Translations under genes and position numbers: made by a program | Origin: CAZPMT01 sp964587655 | GTDB taxonomy: Bacteria; Hydrogenedentota; Hydrogenedentia; Hydrogenedentales; SLHB01 | NCBI GenBank assembly: GCA_964587655.1 | Contig: CAZPMT010000002.1 | Span: forward strand, 59,542-123,541 | DNA length: 64,000 nt | Reading direction: 5' to 3' | Shown here: in pieces, positions 1 through 8,781 of the stretch | How the letters are laid out: each line of letters opens with the position of its first letter | Position numbering within the stretch: the stretch's first letter is position 1 | Notes under the pieces: model-generated | Told to the model about the DNA's origin: nothing | The model's input: the letters and a program-made list of their open reading frames with translations, nothing else | The model's database searches: none

Positions 1-719
1 TTGGGAATGCCCCTCCGCGCGCCTTGCTTTAGAGACGCGAACATTGAGGCCAGCGCAATAGCGACGAACCCCACGCCCATGCTAAGCGAAAGGGAAACCC
101 AGATTCTATCTTCCCTTGCATTCTTTGCGTACTGTTCTATGGGCGGAAGAATCCGTCGAGTATACGCGATTGAACGCACTTCGGGTTGACCCTCAATGAC
201 GGCGGACGCTGACAGTTCAACGCCGGTGCCGCCAGCGAGGATCATTTGAACAACACCGCCATCCCCTCTTTCGAGTATTGACCAAGAGACGCGGACCTGC
301 CCTTGGTCTATTCTTGACTGGTCGAGTTGAAGTTCAACAACGTCCCTGCTTTGCTTTCGGATTCTCGCTTCGAGGATCGGCGTATTGCCCTCAGTTTGTA
401 TGATGAAAGGCCGCAGCACGTGTTGCGCCCGAATCGGCTCCTTCCCGGCGTTCCACAAGGCGATCTGAGCGGTTGTGACATCGCTCTTGATCTCACTCCC
501 GCGAGAACTAACAGAGAGTTCGGAAACCTCTCCGGCTCGGACCACGATCGACTTTACAGGATGGACGAAGTATGTGAGCTCTCGTTCTCGTCTGCTCCCA
601 ACGAAGAAGTAAATGGCCAAGAGCACCCCGATGACACTGGCGATGCTGCCAATGACTCCAACCCAAGGGTTGGAAAAGAATCCGCGTAGGCGGCTGGGTG
701 TTGCTGCGCTCTGCGTCAT
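1..719 (-). CDS. Partial hypothetical membrane protein, two TM segments (3' end outside window)
   Basis: Reading the minus strand from an ATG at 719 gives 239 codons without a stop, running off the left edge. Seen: a short basic N-terminus, a hydrophobic segment at about residues 19-41, an extracytoplasmic-looking middle of about 160 residues rich in beta-type sequence, and a second hydrophobic segment at about 207-230 followed by a basic stretch. This layout suggests a membrane protein with one soluble domain between two helices. I recognise no family. The fragments that can be read on the plus strand here are antisense shadows of this frame. Confidence 0.6.
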   Translation of the reverse strand, partial: MTQSAATPSRLRGFFSNPWVGVIGSIASVIGVLLAIYFFVGSRRERELTYFVHPVKSIVVRAGEVSELSVSSRGSEIKSDVTTAQIALWNAGKEPIRAQHVLRPFIIQTEGNTPILEARIRKQSRDVVELQLDQSRIDQGQVRVSWSILERGDGGVVQMILAGGTGVELSASAVIEGQPEVRSIAYTRRILPPIEQYAKNAREDRIWVSLSLSMGVGFVAIALASMFASLKQGARRGIP

Positions 720-934
720 GGTTTTCTCAAAGCCGGAGCCGCGGCTGTCAAGCTGTCGCGCACCAAGGCTTCGTTATGCCATTCCTCGCTTCTTATAGGC
801 AGTGCTCGAACCATTCCTTCAGGACGCCGAAGTCATGGACGGACATCCTCCGATTGACTCATCCCATAATTGTAATCCGTCATTCGTAATTGCCCAGCGC
901 AAGCCCTCTAATTCTACGATGGATTCGTTGGGCC
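720..934. other. Intergenic, no gene seen
   Basis: I see no supported gene or clear signal in this 215-bp stretch between the partial membrane protein and the end of the DUF262 gene. It should hold the promoter of the membrane-protein gene, but no convincing -35/-10 pair stands out. Confidence 0.4.
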
Positions 935-2707
935 TCATGTTTGTCTCAAGGACTCAAAACCACGCCGCGTGATCGCCGCCATCAGCTTCCTTCGCTCATG
1001 CAGGAAGGTCTCGTAGGGCATTTCATGCCAGTTTCCCGGCAAGGCGTGAAACTCGTGCATGCGACTCCACTCTTCGTCCGAGAAACGCGGTCTAACCTGC
1101 GGCACATACTCCGACGGTGGCGTGTCCCTGATGTCGATGTTGTCCGGCCACTCCAGCAGCGCGAAGTTCGCCAACTGGTTGATGCGCTTCAGGTCCTCAA
1201 CGCCCTGGCTTTCCAGCCACGCACGGGGAAACAAATGATGCCGTTCCAGTGCCTTCTTCTTTGTCTTGATGGCCGGATCGAGAAGGTCCGGCACCTTTTT
1301 GTGCGAGAAGAGCACGGGCGCGCCCAGCCGGTTCTGCGCTGCAATGTACGCGAACAACTCTGGATTTCGCGCCGAGGAACTATCCAGATTGGCGGGCAGG
1401 GTCACGGCCCAAAAGTCGTTGGTCAACTCGTTGGCCATCATCTCTTCGAGAATCTCCGCCAAACCCGTCGCGTCCTTCGCCTCCTTGAGCCGGTTCAGAT
1501 CGCCATCCATTACGGTCTCGGGCGATCCGGTGTAACGCCCGGTAAGGCTTGATGCAAAGAACCAGCGTCCGATCAAGCGCTGCAACTGGTGTTCAGGCAC
1601 TGCGAATCGCTTTCGTCCGACCATGTAGAACGCATACGCATACAGCAAGGCACTCTGGGAGGAGATCATTTCCGCGCTACGGAAGCCAGCGCCAATGAGA
1701 GACGATAGGAACTGGTGCCAGTATGTAAGGTTCAGAACCTCCGCCTGCGAGTCCTGTAAGACTTTGAACTGTGTCTCACGCCGCTCGGGGGAAAACTCAC
1801 CGGTTTCCAAGTCCTTCCCGCGCAGCACCTGATAGACGCTCTTTAGCCGGCCGCGTTGAAAGCCCAGCGCCACGGCCACACGCAGAAGCTGGTCGGGGTC
1901 GGGCTGGATGAAGTGGTTGAACGGCGAAGCTGGCGCGCCGGGCGATGGGGCCTGCCTCGATTGGCGGCAAAACGTCTCGAGCGCCATCCGCCCGTCATCC
2001 CAAAACACAGACATCAGCGTCAAGATGAAGTCAGCCTGCTTCAGTCGGACACCCTCGCTGTTGATGCGCACGAAAATATCCGCCACCTGCTCCTCGTCCA
2101 CGGTGGGCGCGATCTCCAACGCCGTGAACGGGTACTTTTGCAGGTCGAAAAGCCGGTCGAGGTTATGACTGATCAGGTCCTCGTCCTCCGGATTGAGCGG
2201 CCCCTTCGCCTCCAGTTGTTTCAGGAATCCCTTGACCATCTGGTAGCTCGATTTCCCGGAGGCCCAGATGTCCGAAATGTTCGCGATCCATTCCGGGTCC
2301 CGTCGGATCGCGGCATCCGCGACCTCGAACTTCCCATCGCGAGGCCGAAAGGCCACCTCAATCTGGCGCTCACGATAGTCCTCGTCTAAGACCTTTTTGC
2401 CCCGGAAGACCGCAAACAGCGAGGTCAACCGCTGCTGTCCGTCCACGATCAGCCGCGAGGCCACCGTGTGCTGCTTGGGGCCCACGCCGATGTGCTTCGT
2501 GCCGTTGCCCGCCGGGTTCTCCCAGAAGAGCAGGTAGCCAACCGGGAACCCGCGGTACATAGAGTCGAACAGGTCGCGCACCTTGGCGTTGGACCAGACA
2601 AAGGGCCGCTGGATGTCAGGTAGCCCGATGTCTCCGATCTCGATGTAGTGGAGCAACCCGCTCAGGTCATAGTCCACTTTCTTGAAACACGTTTTTAGTT
2701 CGCTCAT
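935..2707 (-). CDS. DUF262/DUF1524 protein (GmrSD-like)
   Basis: A 590-residue protein with an N-terminal DUF262 domain: the motif around IQRPFVW, then LIVDGQQRLTSL, the DGQQR signature of this family. The C-terminus carries a DUF1524-type HNH-like motif (HHLFPRAWL). Known: the two domains together form the GmrSD type IV modification-dependent restriction enzymes, and related proteins act in phage defence. The open frame extends to 2830, but I place the start at 2707 because AAAGGA lies about 8 bases upstream; the 41 extra codons run into a repeat. No methyltransferase or other defence gene is adjacent, so a stand-alone type IV role is the simplest inference. A different NTP-dependent nuclease function is possible. 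Confidence 0.82.
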   Translation of the reverse strand: MSELKTCFKKVDYDLSGLLHYIEIGDIGLPDIQRPFVWSNAKVRDLFDSMYRGFPVGYLLFWENPAGNGTKHIGVGPKQHTVASRLIVDGQQRLTSLFAVFRGKKVLDEDYRERQIEVAFRPRDGKFEVADAAIRRDPEWIANISDIWASGKSSYQMVKGFLKQLEAKGPLNPEDEDLISHNLDRLFDLQKYPFTALEIAPTVDEEQVADIFVRINSEGVRLKQADFILTLMSVFWDDGRMALETFCRQSRQAPSPGAPASPFNHFIQPDPDQLLRVAVALGFQRGRLKSVYQVLRGKDLETGEFSPERRETQFKVLQDSQAEVLNLTYWHQFLSSLIGAGFRSAEMISSQSALLYAYAFYMVGRKRFAVPEHQLQRLIGRWFFASSLTGRYTGSPETVMDGDLNRLKEAKDATGLAEILEEMMANELTNDFWAVTLPANLDSSSARNPELFAYIAAQNRLGAPVLFSHKKVPDLLDPAIKTKKKALERHHLFPRAWLESQGVEDLKRINQLANFALLEWPDNIDIRDTPPSEYVPQVRPRFSDEEWSRMHEFHALPGNWHEMPYETFLHERRKLMAAITRRGFESLRQT

Positions 2708-2748
2708 CAACGGTTCCTTTTGTGCGTTGTGGCCACAGCCGCCTCGCG

Positions 2749-2860
2749 CAATTGTGCATTCCTGAGGCATAGCAGGTCTATCATCCGATGAAAGCTTTTG
2801 AGGAGGGGTGTGATGCCAATCCTCTGTCACGTCCGACCTTTACTCATCGTCTGATGGGCC
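2749..2860 (+). repeat. Imperfect direct repeat, copy A
   Basis: About 112 bp that recur at 3267-3380 with scattered substitutions and a two-base length difference. The shared core begins CAATTGTGC and includes AGCAGGTCTATCATCCGATG. Short open frames in both copies start at the equivalent ATG (2788 and 3307) and differ at about one residue in five, so a vanished coding origin is conceivable. Overlaps the discarded 5' extension of the DUF262 frame. Confidence 0.6.
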
Positions 2861-3130
2861 CGCCAGAGGCTGGTAAACCCTCCACAGGCGGGCAAGCCAG
2901 CCGGAGGCTGGTAAACCTGATCGGGATATCCCTTGGTGCGCCTTTCGGCACTTCGGAAAGTGGCTGTCGGGGCAATGGGTTCCTCGCCGGGATTGCCGGC
3001 CTCCGTTTCGCCTTGTGGGGTTAGTTTGCCATAGCTTGCTGTGATACGCAAGGGATTTGTTCGAGCCCGTGGCAAAGATTTGGTCGTGGGGAGATGCGGA
3101 TGCGCTGAAGCTCCGGCGGCCGATGAGTCA

Positions 3131-3153
3131 GTTCCCCCTTCCAAAGGGGGAAC
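3131..3153. repeat. Short perfect palindrome
   Basis: Ten-base arms (GTTCCCCCTT and AAGGGGGAAC) separated by three bases. It resembles the larger C-rich inverted repeat at 48288-48387 and is probably a relic of the same dispersed repeat type. Confidence 0.5.
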
Positions 3154-3266
3154 ATGTCATGGCAGCCGCTCCAAGAGGGGAACATGAATAGTCATGTCCC
3201 GGTTCAGCGGGAATTGGACAATCGCCGAGTTTATTAAGCGACTACGGTCGGTCGTAGCCATTCGTT

Positions 3267-3380
3267 CAATTGTGCGTTTTTTGAGGCATAGCAGGTCTAT
3301 CATCCGATGAGAGTTTTTGAGGAGGGGCGTGATGCCAATTTCCTGTCACGCTCGGCCTTTACTCATCGTTTGATAGGTCC
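3267..3380 (+). repeat. Imperfect direct repeat, copy B
   Basis: Second copy of the repeat at 2749-2860, 518 bp downstream. Similarity fades after GATAGGTCC. No flanking target duplication or terminal inverted repeat is evident, so a mobile origin is not shown. Confidence 0.6.
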
Positions 3381-3964
3381 TGCTTCGAGCGCAGGCAAGA
3401 GATATGTTTCCCGGAAACGTTCATCGCCCTTCAATCGCAGGACTTGGCGTAATGTCTGTCTGCTCGTCCTCAGGAAATCTACCGAGTCCTTCGAGGGAAT
3501 GGTTCGGAAAAGATGGAAGAAGCAGACAAGGAGTTCAAGCCTCAGCTAGAAGGCGCCGTCCACTGCAAACAGCAACTTGGCGGCGTCATCAAGAGCTACT
3601 ATCGAAAGGCGGCGTGATTGTCGGCCGCCACCGCCCAAGCATCGAAAGCTTCTTCCCTGAAGGTTTGCCGTAAGTTCTCGTCATCTGTTCTCTTTCCCGA
3701 TTGCTGCACCGGTTGAAATCCGACCGCGAATCCTACTAAGACGCCAATCGACTATCGTCATCGTTACAATTAGGCGCTTCAGCGCACATTTTCGCACCCG
3801 CCCGCAATTGGAAGGACGCTACCCAAGGAAACTTCTCGCGAGTACACGTGCAATATGGCCTTATTGGCAACTCTGATGATGATGGGCGCTGATCCCCGCT
3901 GGGCCGTGGATTCCTGGCCGAGGGAATTGGGCAACAATCGCAAACACTTCATTACTTGTTGGTG

Positions 3965-5554
3965 CTATTGGATCCGGATTTCCGCCCAGACGATCTGCTG
4001 CTCCGCGCTCGAGCCTTTCTGCTTGATCCGGACCGTGTTGTAACCGTCTTTGACGGCCTCGAAGGGGCATTCAAAACATACCGCGCGAGCCACGCCGGGC
4101 AAATTCGGCGGCGCAGCCGCATCCGCGCCGGGTATGCAAACCGCGTCGTTGATCGAGACGTCGAATTCGGCCTTGTCGACGCCGTCCTTCTGCGCCAATC
4201 CCGCGACGAACGTCACGTTACCGGTTTTCGGCGCTGGCCCGATGTAGATGCGGAACTCGCCTCCTTTGAAACCGTCCACGGGCAGCGCGGCATTGTTCGA
4301 CACGCCGGGCGGCACCGTATCGCGGTACGTCACCAAGTGACGCCGCGGCATCCGGGTCACTTCATCCAATCCAAGGCCCTTCTCCAACAGAGTGCGATAC
4401 GTTCCGGGGCCGCCCTGCATCGGCTCGGCGTCCATATAGTTGAACAGGTAGATCTGATCCGCGCCTCGATGCAGGTGCGCCGCCGCGAAGCCGCGCACGG
4501 ACGTGATGTCGTTCTCGATCTGCTTTCCGCCGGGGTAGGCCTGGGACAAGATCTCCTGTCCCGCGGCCAGCACACAGTTTGTCGTGGTTTGACAAACTGT
4601 GATGTTCTTGGCGGCGCCGCCAATGCGTTCGCGCCACAACTCGATCGGGATGTCGAAATCCGATGTGGCCCAGAACGGCGTCGGCACGAGCATGTCGATC
4701 AGGCCTTCGCGGACCCAGCGCACGCCGTCCATGCCGAGCCCCTTGGCTGCGTCGGGATGCGTGGGCACGCGCGCGCCCAACTTGATCGGATGCCCTCGCT
4801 TGGCCGACCACTCCTTCGTCAGTGCACGCGCGTCTTTCATGAACTGCGTGAGGATCTCGCAACCTTCCGCTTCGCGACCTGGCTTGAAGTGATACCCGAA
4901 ACGCATCCAATCCAGTTCCAGGCCGTCGGGGTCATAGCGTTCCAGCAGTTCCTTAACGAACGCCATGTGGTGCTCGCGCACCTCCGGTATGCCGTAGTCG
5001 AACGCGCGGTCCACCCAGCTCCCGGTGCTCCCCGGCACGCGCCAATAGTCGGGATGCTCCCGCCAGAACGAGTTGTGGATGTAGCAGTCGGCGTCGTCGA
5101 CGTTATGCACGTCGTTCATCCGCATCGAAAGCCACGGCGAGATCTTCTTCTCGCGGCACCGCGCGATCCAAACAGCGTACGGATCAAGTCCCCGCTCATC
5201 CAGAAACCGCGCGTTCTCACACCATTTCTTTGCGAACTCCTCCTGTGGCGGTTTCTGCGGCCCCTTCAGATCCCAAATCGCATCCCACACCTTGCTGCGG
5301 AAACTCGCCTTCATCGCGTTCGGGCACAGGAACAGATGCGTTACTTTCGTTCCAGCATACTGATCCACGAACGCATTGAGTCCCGCCAACGACATCTCGT
5401 CCGCCGATCGCGAACCGAAGAAATGGCTGTCGTCCTCATTGATCACAATACCGAGATCCGGCTTGGCCGCTTCCGCAGCCCATGCTCGCATCGAGACTGA
5501 GAAAATCCCGATCAGAGACGCCACGATCACCACAACGCGCAACACTGAAAGCAT
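3965..5554 (-). CDS. Secreted glycoside-hydrolase-like TIM-barrel protein
   Basis: 529 residues beginning with a Sec signal peptide (hydrophobic about 4-24, likely cleavage after AWA). The body reads as a (beta/alpha)8 barrel of the kind seen in putative GH10-like or DUF4015-like hydrolases: HLFLCPN near the start, SPWLSMRMNDVHN, then DPDGLELDWMRFGYHF, whose Asp/Glu cluster at a strand end is typical of catalytic acids. The last 100 residues look like a beta-sandwich. The start at 5554 has GGGAGG about 6 bases upstream and sits 56 bp after the preceding gene. The longer open frame would overlap that gene by hundreds of bases. Last gene of the minus-strand carbohydrate cluster. Substrate is unknown. 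Confidence 0.75.
   Translation of the reverse strand: MLSVLRVVVIVASLIGIFSVSMRAWAAEAAKPDLGIVINEDDSHFFGSRSADEMSLAGLNAFVDQYAGTKVTHLFLCPNAMKASFRSKVWDAIWDLKGPQKPPQEEFAKKWCENARFLDERGLDPYAVWIARCREKKISPWLSMRMNDVHNVDDADCYIHNSFWREHPDYWRVPGSTGSWVDRAFDYGIPEVREHHMAFVKELLERYDPDGLELDWMRFGYHFKPGREAEGCEILTQFMKDARALTKEWSAKRGHPIKLGARVPTHPDAAKGLGMDGVRWVREGLIDMLVPTPFWATSDFDIPIELWRERIGGAAKNITVCQTTTNCVLAAGQEILSQAYPGGKQIENDITSVRGFAAAHLHRGADQIYLFNYMDAEPMQGGPGTYRTLLEKGLGLDEVTRMPRRHLVTYRDTVPPGVSNNAALPVDGFKGGEFRIYIGPAPKTGNVTFVAGLAQKDGVDKAEFDVSINDAVCIPGADAAAPPNLPGVARAVCFECPFEAVKDGYNTVRIKQKGSSAEQQIVWAEIRIQ
4573..4601. repeat. GTTTGTC/GACAAAC palindrome, copy inside a glycosidase gene
   Basis: Perfect 11-base arms CACAGTTTGTC and GACAAACTGTG around a 7-base loop (GTGGTTT). 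It lies wholly inside the coding frame and encodes the stretch CQTTTNC on the minus strand. Near-identical hairpins occur at 27154-27180 and, doubled, at 21998-22055. Confidence 0.75.
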
Positions 5555-5610
5555 CGAAAACACCTCCCCGTTCCTGCCCGCGGTCCCGTCGCACACGGTA
5601 CTGCGCGGAG

Positions 5611-8070
5611 CTACTCGGTCTTTTTGATCAGCCACACTTCCGCCACTTGGCAGCCGCGCCCGCTGCCGCGCTGGTTTGGCCCCTGCGTCCACGCGAGTTC
5701 GAGCCGCCCGCCGCTTGTTGCTTCGCGCGGTATGTCGAACTCGACGGGCCGCACAGGATGTTCCTTTGCAATATAAGGGTGGATCTCCAACTGATCGTTC
5801 GCGACAAGGCGCATCGTGGCGCCGAGGTTGTCGCCGGAGTAGACCACGCGCACCTTGTACTGGGCGCGCGGGTCCAGTCCATCGTAGCGCATGCGTAGCG
5901 GCGAATCGTATCGCGTCTCCGCACAACACATCCACGACGTTCTCCACTCTCGCTCCTCGTACTCGAACCCCGCCAGCGGCGCCTGCCGGAACTCCGGGTC
6001 GGACGCGCAATCGGGTTCGCGCACGAGATGCGGCTGTTGCGTCAGGCAACCGAGGTTGTCGTAGAAACCGCCCGGGCCGGGATCGGTCCAGTTGACGATC
6101 TCCGCGACGAGCCGCTGCCGCTCGTCCTCGTTGCCGGCCTGCCGCAACTCAGCGAAGCGCGCATTCAGCCAGACGCGATCATTGAGCGGGACATCTATCA
6201 AATCGAGGTTCGCGCCGCGGTCGACGCTAATCGCCTTGTACCGCGGCACGCTCAATTGCATGCGGATGCTCTGGTACAACGCTTCGGCGAGTTCGAACAC
6301 GCGCGCACGGAGATCCTGCGCGACCGGCGCCAGCACGGCGCGATCCAAGATCCGCTCCGCCTCGTCCGCCGCCGCAACCGCACCGAGCCGCGGCGCTTGA
6401 CGGAGCACGTCCATGGCCTGTTGCTCGAGTTCCGTCTCGTACGCGAGACGCCGCGCCGTGTAGGCGTCGTAATACGCTCGATACAGCCCCTGCTGAAACC
6501 GCCAACTCAGCAACACCCGCGGACTCGCCCCGCGTTCCATGTCCTGAAACCGCGACAGCGTCGTGAAAACGCCCCGGTTGGTCAACAGCGGCCCGCGCCA
6601 GTTCTCTTCGAGCGCCAGGAGCCCCTGAGCAAAGGCATCCTCATATTCGTCACACACGAAATACCGCGCGTACTGCCGCAGGACGTCGATCACCGGCATG
6701 CCGGGATCCCATCCGAGACAACTCCACAGGATCTTGTTGACGTCGTCGTTGCAGCCCTCCGAGTACGTCAGAAATCCGATCGTCGGTTCCGAATACGCCC
6801 GGATGATGCTCGCGAAATCCGTCGGCCGCGGGTTGATCACCTCGCGATTCTCCGTCAAAGCGTACGCGAGGTCCCAATCCGGCACTGGGAACTGGCATCG
6901 GATGCTGTGCGTGATGTCGGGATAGTGCCGGATGAGATATTGCGCTGGCACCGCTTGCCGGAGTTCCGGCAACGTCGTCCGGTTTTGCGGACCGAACACA
7001 ATGCCGGACAACCATGCTGGCCGTTGCGTTCTCACCATGTCGAGAAACTCGTTCAGACGTTCGAGGTTGAAGCTCTGTGTCGAAACCCACATCTGCGCCT
7101 TCGGATGCGAGCGATGCAACACCTCCGTCGCGCTTTCGAGGAATCGCATGAGCGGCTTCGGTTCGAGGCCCCCGGGATCGCCGCTCGGGACAAATACCGC
7201 GTCCACGCGCGGAACCTTCGATAACACCTCGCCCCATTCCTTCAAGGCGAACTCGACGGTCTCAGGCCTGGCGTAGTTTACGCCCATCGCCGGATACCAG
7301 ATCCAGACGTCGATCCCGTAATCGTCCGCGAGTTGCGACACCTTCGCCATCATCTCGATCTGCGGCACGACGAAATGCGGACTGTCAGGGGCATCGTCGC
7401 TGCGCGGAGGGATCATCTCGATGGCGTTCGTGCCGAACACGGCCAAGTCGCGGATATACTGTTCGAACATCGCGGCCGTCCATCCGTCGTACGTGTTGAC
7501 CTTCGGACGATACCCGAGTTGATGACCACGGAGCGGATACTTCGGCGCCGTTGCTATGTCCAGCACGTTCGGCACGCGCACGCTGTCGCGCGTCATGCGC
7601 ATTTCGCGCAGCAATCGCCCGATCCCAAACAACACGCCGCGCGCGTCGTTGCCGGCAACGATTGCGGCCCTGCCCTCGATCACGCGCAGCCTGAATCCCT
7701 CGGCCGGCTGCGATGCCGGCGCGGCCAACGCATCCGCGTGCGGACCGGCGAACGATCTCAATGCCGGCGCGGGACCCACGGCCACGACGGCCTCGGCATT
7801 TGCAGGCCAGTCATGCGCTTCGACCCATCGCACACGCGAACGCCGCTCCACCTCATCCAGCAGCATCGCAACCGCTTTCCGCTCCGGCCCGCTGAGATCC
7901 GCGGGCGTCACCAACACGGCATGAGTCAAATCCAATTCCGCTGCACCCTGCGACATCGTTTGCGCTCCACTCGGCTCCATTGCGCCGGCTATCACCAATA
8001 CGCTCAATAACCACGTTCCGAACATGCCCCACCTCCGCACGACGTAACTCACAATACACGTTTTCATCAC
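5611..8070 (-). CDS. Large secreted glycosidase-like protein with GH67N/GH20b-type N-domain
   Basis: 819 residues. A hydrophobic export signal at about 16-33 is followed by an alpha/beta domain (about 45-175, ending GNDARGVLFGIGRLLREM) that resembles the N-terminal domains preceding GH20, GH67 and GH84 barrels. A barrel-like region follows (PLRGHQLGYRP, WIWYPAMGVNY, VDAVFVPSGDPGG), then a helical region and a C-terminal beta-sandwich. Known: this N-domain plus barrel is common in hexosaminidase- and glucuronidase-like enzymes. The exact family cannot be fixed by eye, and I see no certain catalytic pair. The start is GTG followed directly by ATG, 43 bp after the membrane-protein gene. Probably acts outside the cytoplasm on a polysaccharide. 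Confidence 0.72.
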   Translation of the reverse strand: MMKTCIVSYVVRRWGMFGTWLLSVLVIAGAMEPSGAQTMSQGAAELDLTHAVLVTPADLSGPERKAVAMLLDEVERRSRVRWVEAHDWPANAEAVVAVGPAPALRSFAGPHADALAAPASQPAEGFRLRVIEGRAAIVAGNDARGVLFGIGRLLREMRMTRDSVRVPNVLDIATAPKYPLRGHQLGYRPKVNTYDGWTAAMFEQYIRDLAVFGTNAIEMIPPRSDDAPDSPHFVVPQIEMMAKVSQLADDYGIDVWIWYPAMGVNYARPETVEFALKEWGEVLSKVPRVDAVFVPSGDPGGLEPKPLMRFLESATEVLHRSHPKAQMWVSTQSFNLERLNEFLDMVRTQRPAWLSGIVFGPQNRTTLPELRQAVPAQYLIRHYPDITHSIRCQFPVPDWDLAYALTENREVINPRPTDFASIIRAYSEPTIGFLTYSEGCNDDVNKILWSCLGWDPGMPVIDVLRQYARYFVCDEYEDAFAQGLLALEENWRGPLLTNRGVFTTLSRFQDMERGASPRVLLSWRFQQGLYRAYYDAYTARRLAYETELEQQAMDVLRQAPRLGAVAAADEAERILDRAVLAPVAQDLRARVFELAEALYQSIRMQLSVPRYKAISVDRGANLDLIDVPLNDRVWLNARFAELRQAGNEDERQRLVAEIVNWTDPGPGGFYDNLGCLTQQPHLVREPDCASDPEFRQAPLAGFEYEEREWRTSWMCCAETRYDSPLRMRYDGLDPRAQYKVRVVYSGDNLGATMRLVANDQLEIHPYIAKEHPVRPVEFDIPREATSGGRLELAWTQGPNQRGSGRGCQVAEVWLIKKTE

Positions 8071-8113
8071 CGCGTTCTCTGGTCATACGTCATAATCGCC
8101 GCCAACACATCGG

Positions 8114-8746
8114 TCAGATCCACTTCAACACGCCCGCGAACAGGACGAGGCAGATGATGTCGAAGGTATAGATGACGCCCACGATCTTGATCTTGCGCCG
8201 GAGACAGTTCATGTCGAATACCCGGAAAGCGACCAGAAAGAAGGGCAGATAGCCGACCAGGAAAATCAACCAGGGCGCGCCTCGGTTCCACCACGCGTAG
8301 TCCCAGGTGAGCGCGGCGGCCTGGTTCAACAGCATCTCGACGAACACGCAGAAGATCGAACCGGTGATCGCGAAGAAGATACGGTTCGGCACACCCACAA
8401 TTTTCAGATTCTTGCCGGCGGGGAGCATTTTCGTGAAGACGATGCCAGCTATGGCGAACATGAAACAGATCTCGATGTTCAGCCCGATCAGGATCAGGAA
8501 GGCGGTTTTTCCGGGCGCGCCCCAAACGGGGGCGTACTGGGTGAAGTGCAGGACCAGCCCGTTCCAGATCTCGTTGAACCAATCCATCCCCCAGAAGGCT
8601 AGGCCGGCTAGCACGAGGTCCCAGTTGCGCCGTTCGATCTCCGCCGCGTACACGTACGCGACCAGCGCGAACAGTGGAATGACGTACCACTGGAACAGGC
8701 TTCCGTCGCGCAGTATTCGATGTGCCTCCAAAGCAGATGGCGTCAT
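8114..8746 (-). CDS. Unidentified multi-pass membrane protein
   Basis: 210 residues with about six hydrophobic segments and unusually many Trp residues (FQWYVIPLF, WGMDWFNEIWNG, LTWDYAWWNRG). Start at 8746, with GGAG 8 bases upstream, 35 bp after the PIG-L gene. The frame is open further upstream, but that extension overlaps PIG-L in another frame. I recognise no family. Its place in the cluster suggests export, uptake or membrane-anchoring work for the surrounding carbohydrate enzymes, which is inference from position only. Confidence 0.7.
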   Translation of the reverse strand: MTPSALEAHRILRDGSLFQWYVIPLFALVAYVYAAEIERRNWDLVLAGLAFWGMDWFNEIWNGLVLHFTQYAPVWGAPGKTAFLILIGLNIEICFMFAIAGIVFTKMLPAGKNLKIVGVPNRIFFAITGSIFCVFVEMLLNQAAALTWDYAWWNRGAPWLIFLVGYLPFFLVAFRVFDMNCLRRKIKIVGVIYTFDIICLVLFAGVLKWI

Positions 8747-8781
8747 GTCAGATCTCCATTTCCGGACTCCTGCCACGGCGA

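Larger units (their letters stand above)
2708..3964. other. Repeat-bearing intergenic stretch with a possible gene remnant
   Basis: No complete gene is supported in 1.26 kb. It holds two imperfect direct repeats (2749-2860, 3267-3380), a short duplicated motif GAGGCTGGTAAACC (2866-2879 and 2904-2917) and a C-rich/G-rich palindrome at 3131-3153. One plus-strand frame, 3453-3617, is open for 54 codons without a start, and its end (VIKSYYRKAA) looks protein-like. This could be the tail of a decayed gene, but I cannot name it. Confidence 0.4.

Noticed and set aside
2788..3549. Two short plus-strand frames (2788-3024 and 3307-3549) in the repeat region
   Set aside because: They coincide with the direct repeats and diverge into low-quality sequence; reported only as repeats.
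3956..5500. 514-codon plus-strand frame opposite the glycosidase gene
   Set aside because: Antisense shadow of a gene with signal peptide, motifs and ribosome-binding site.
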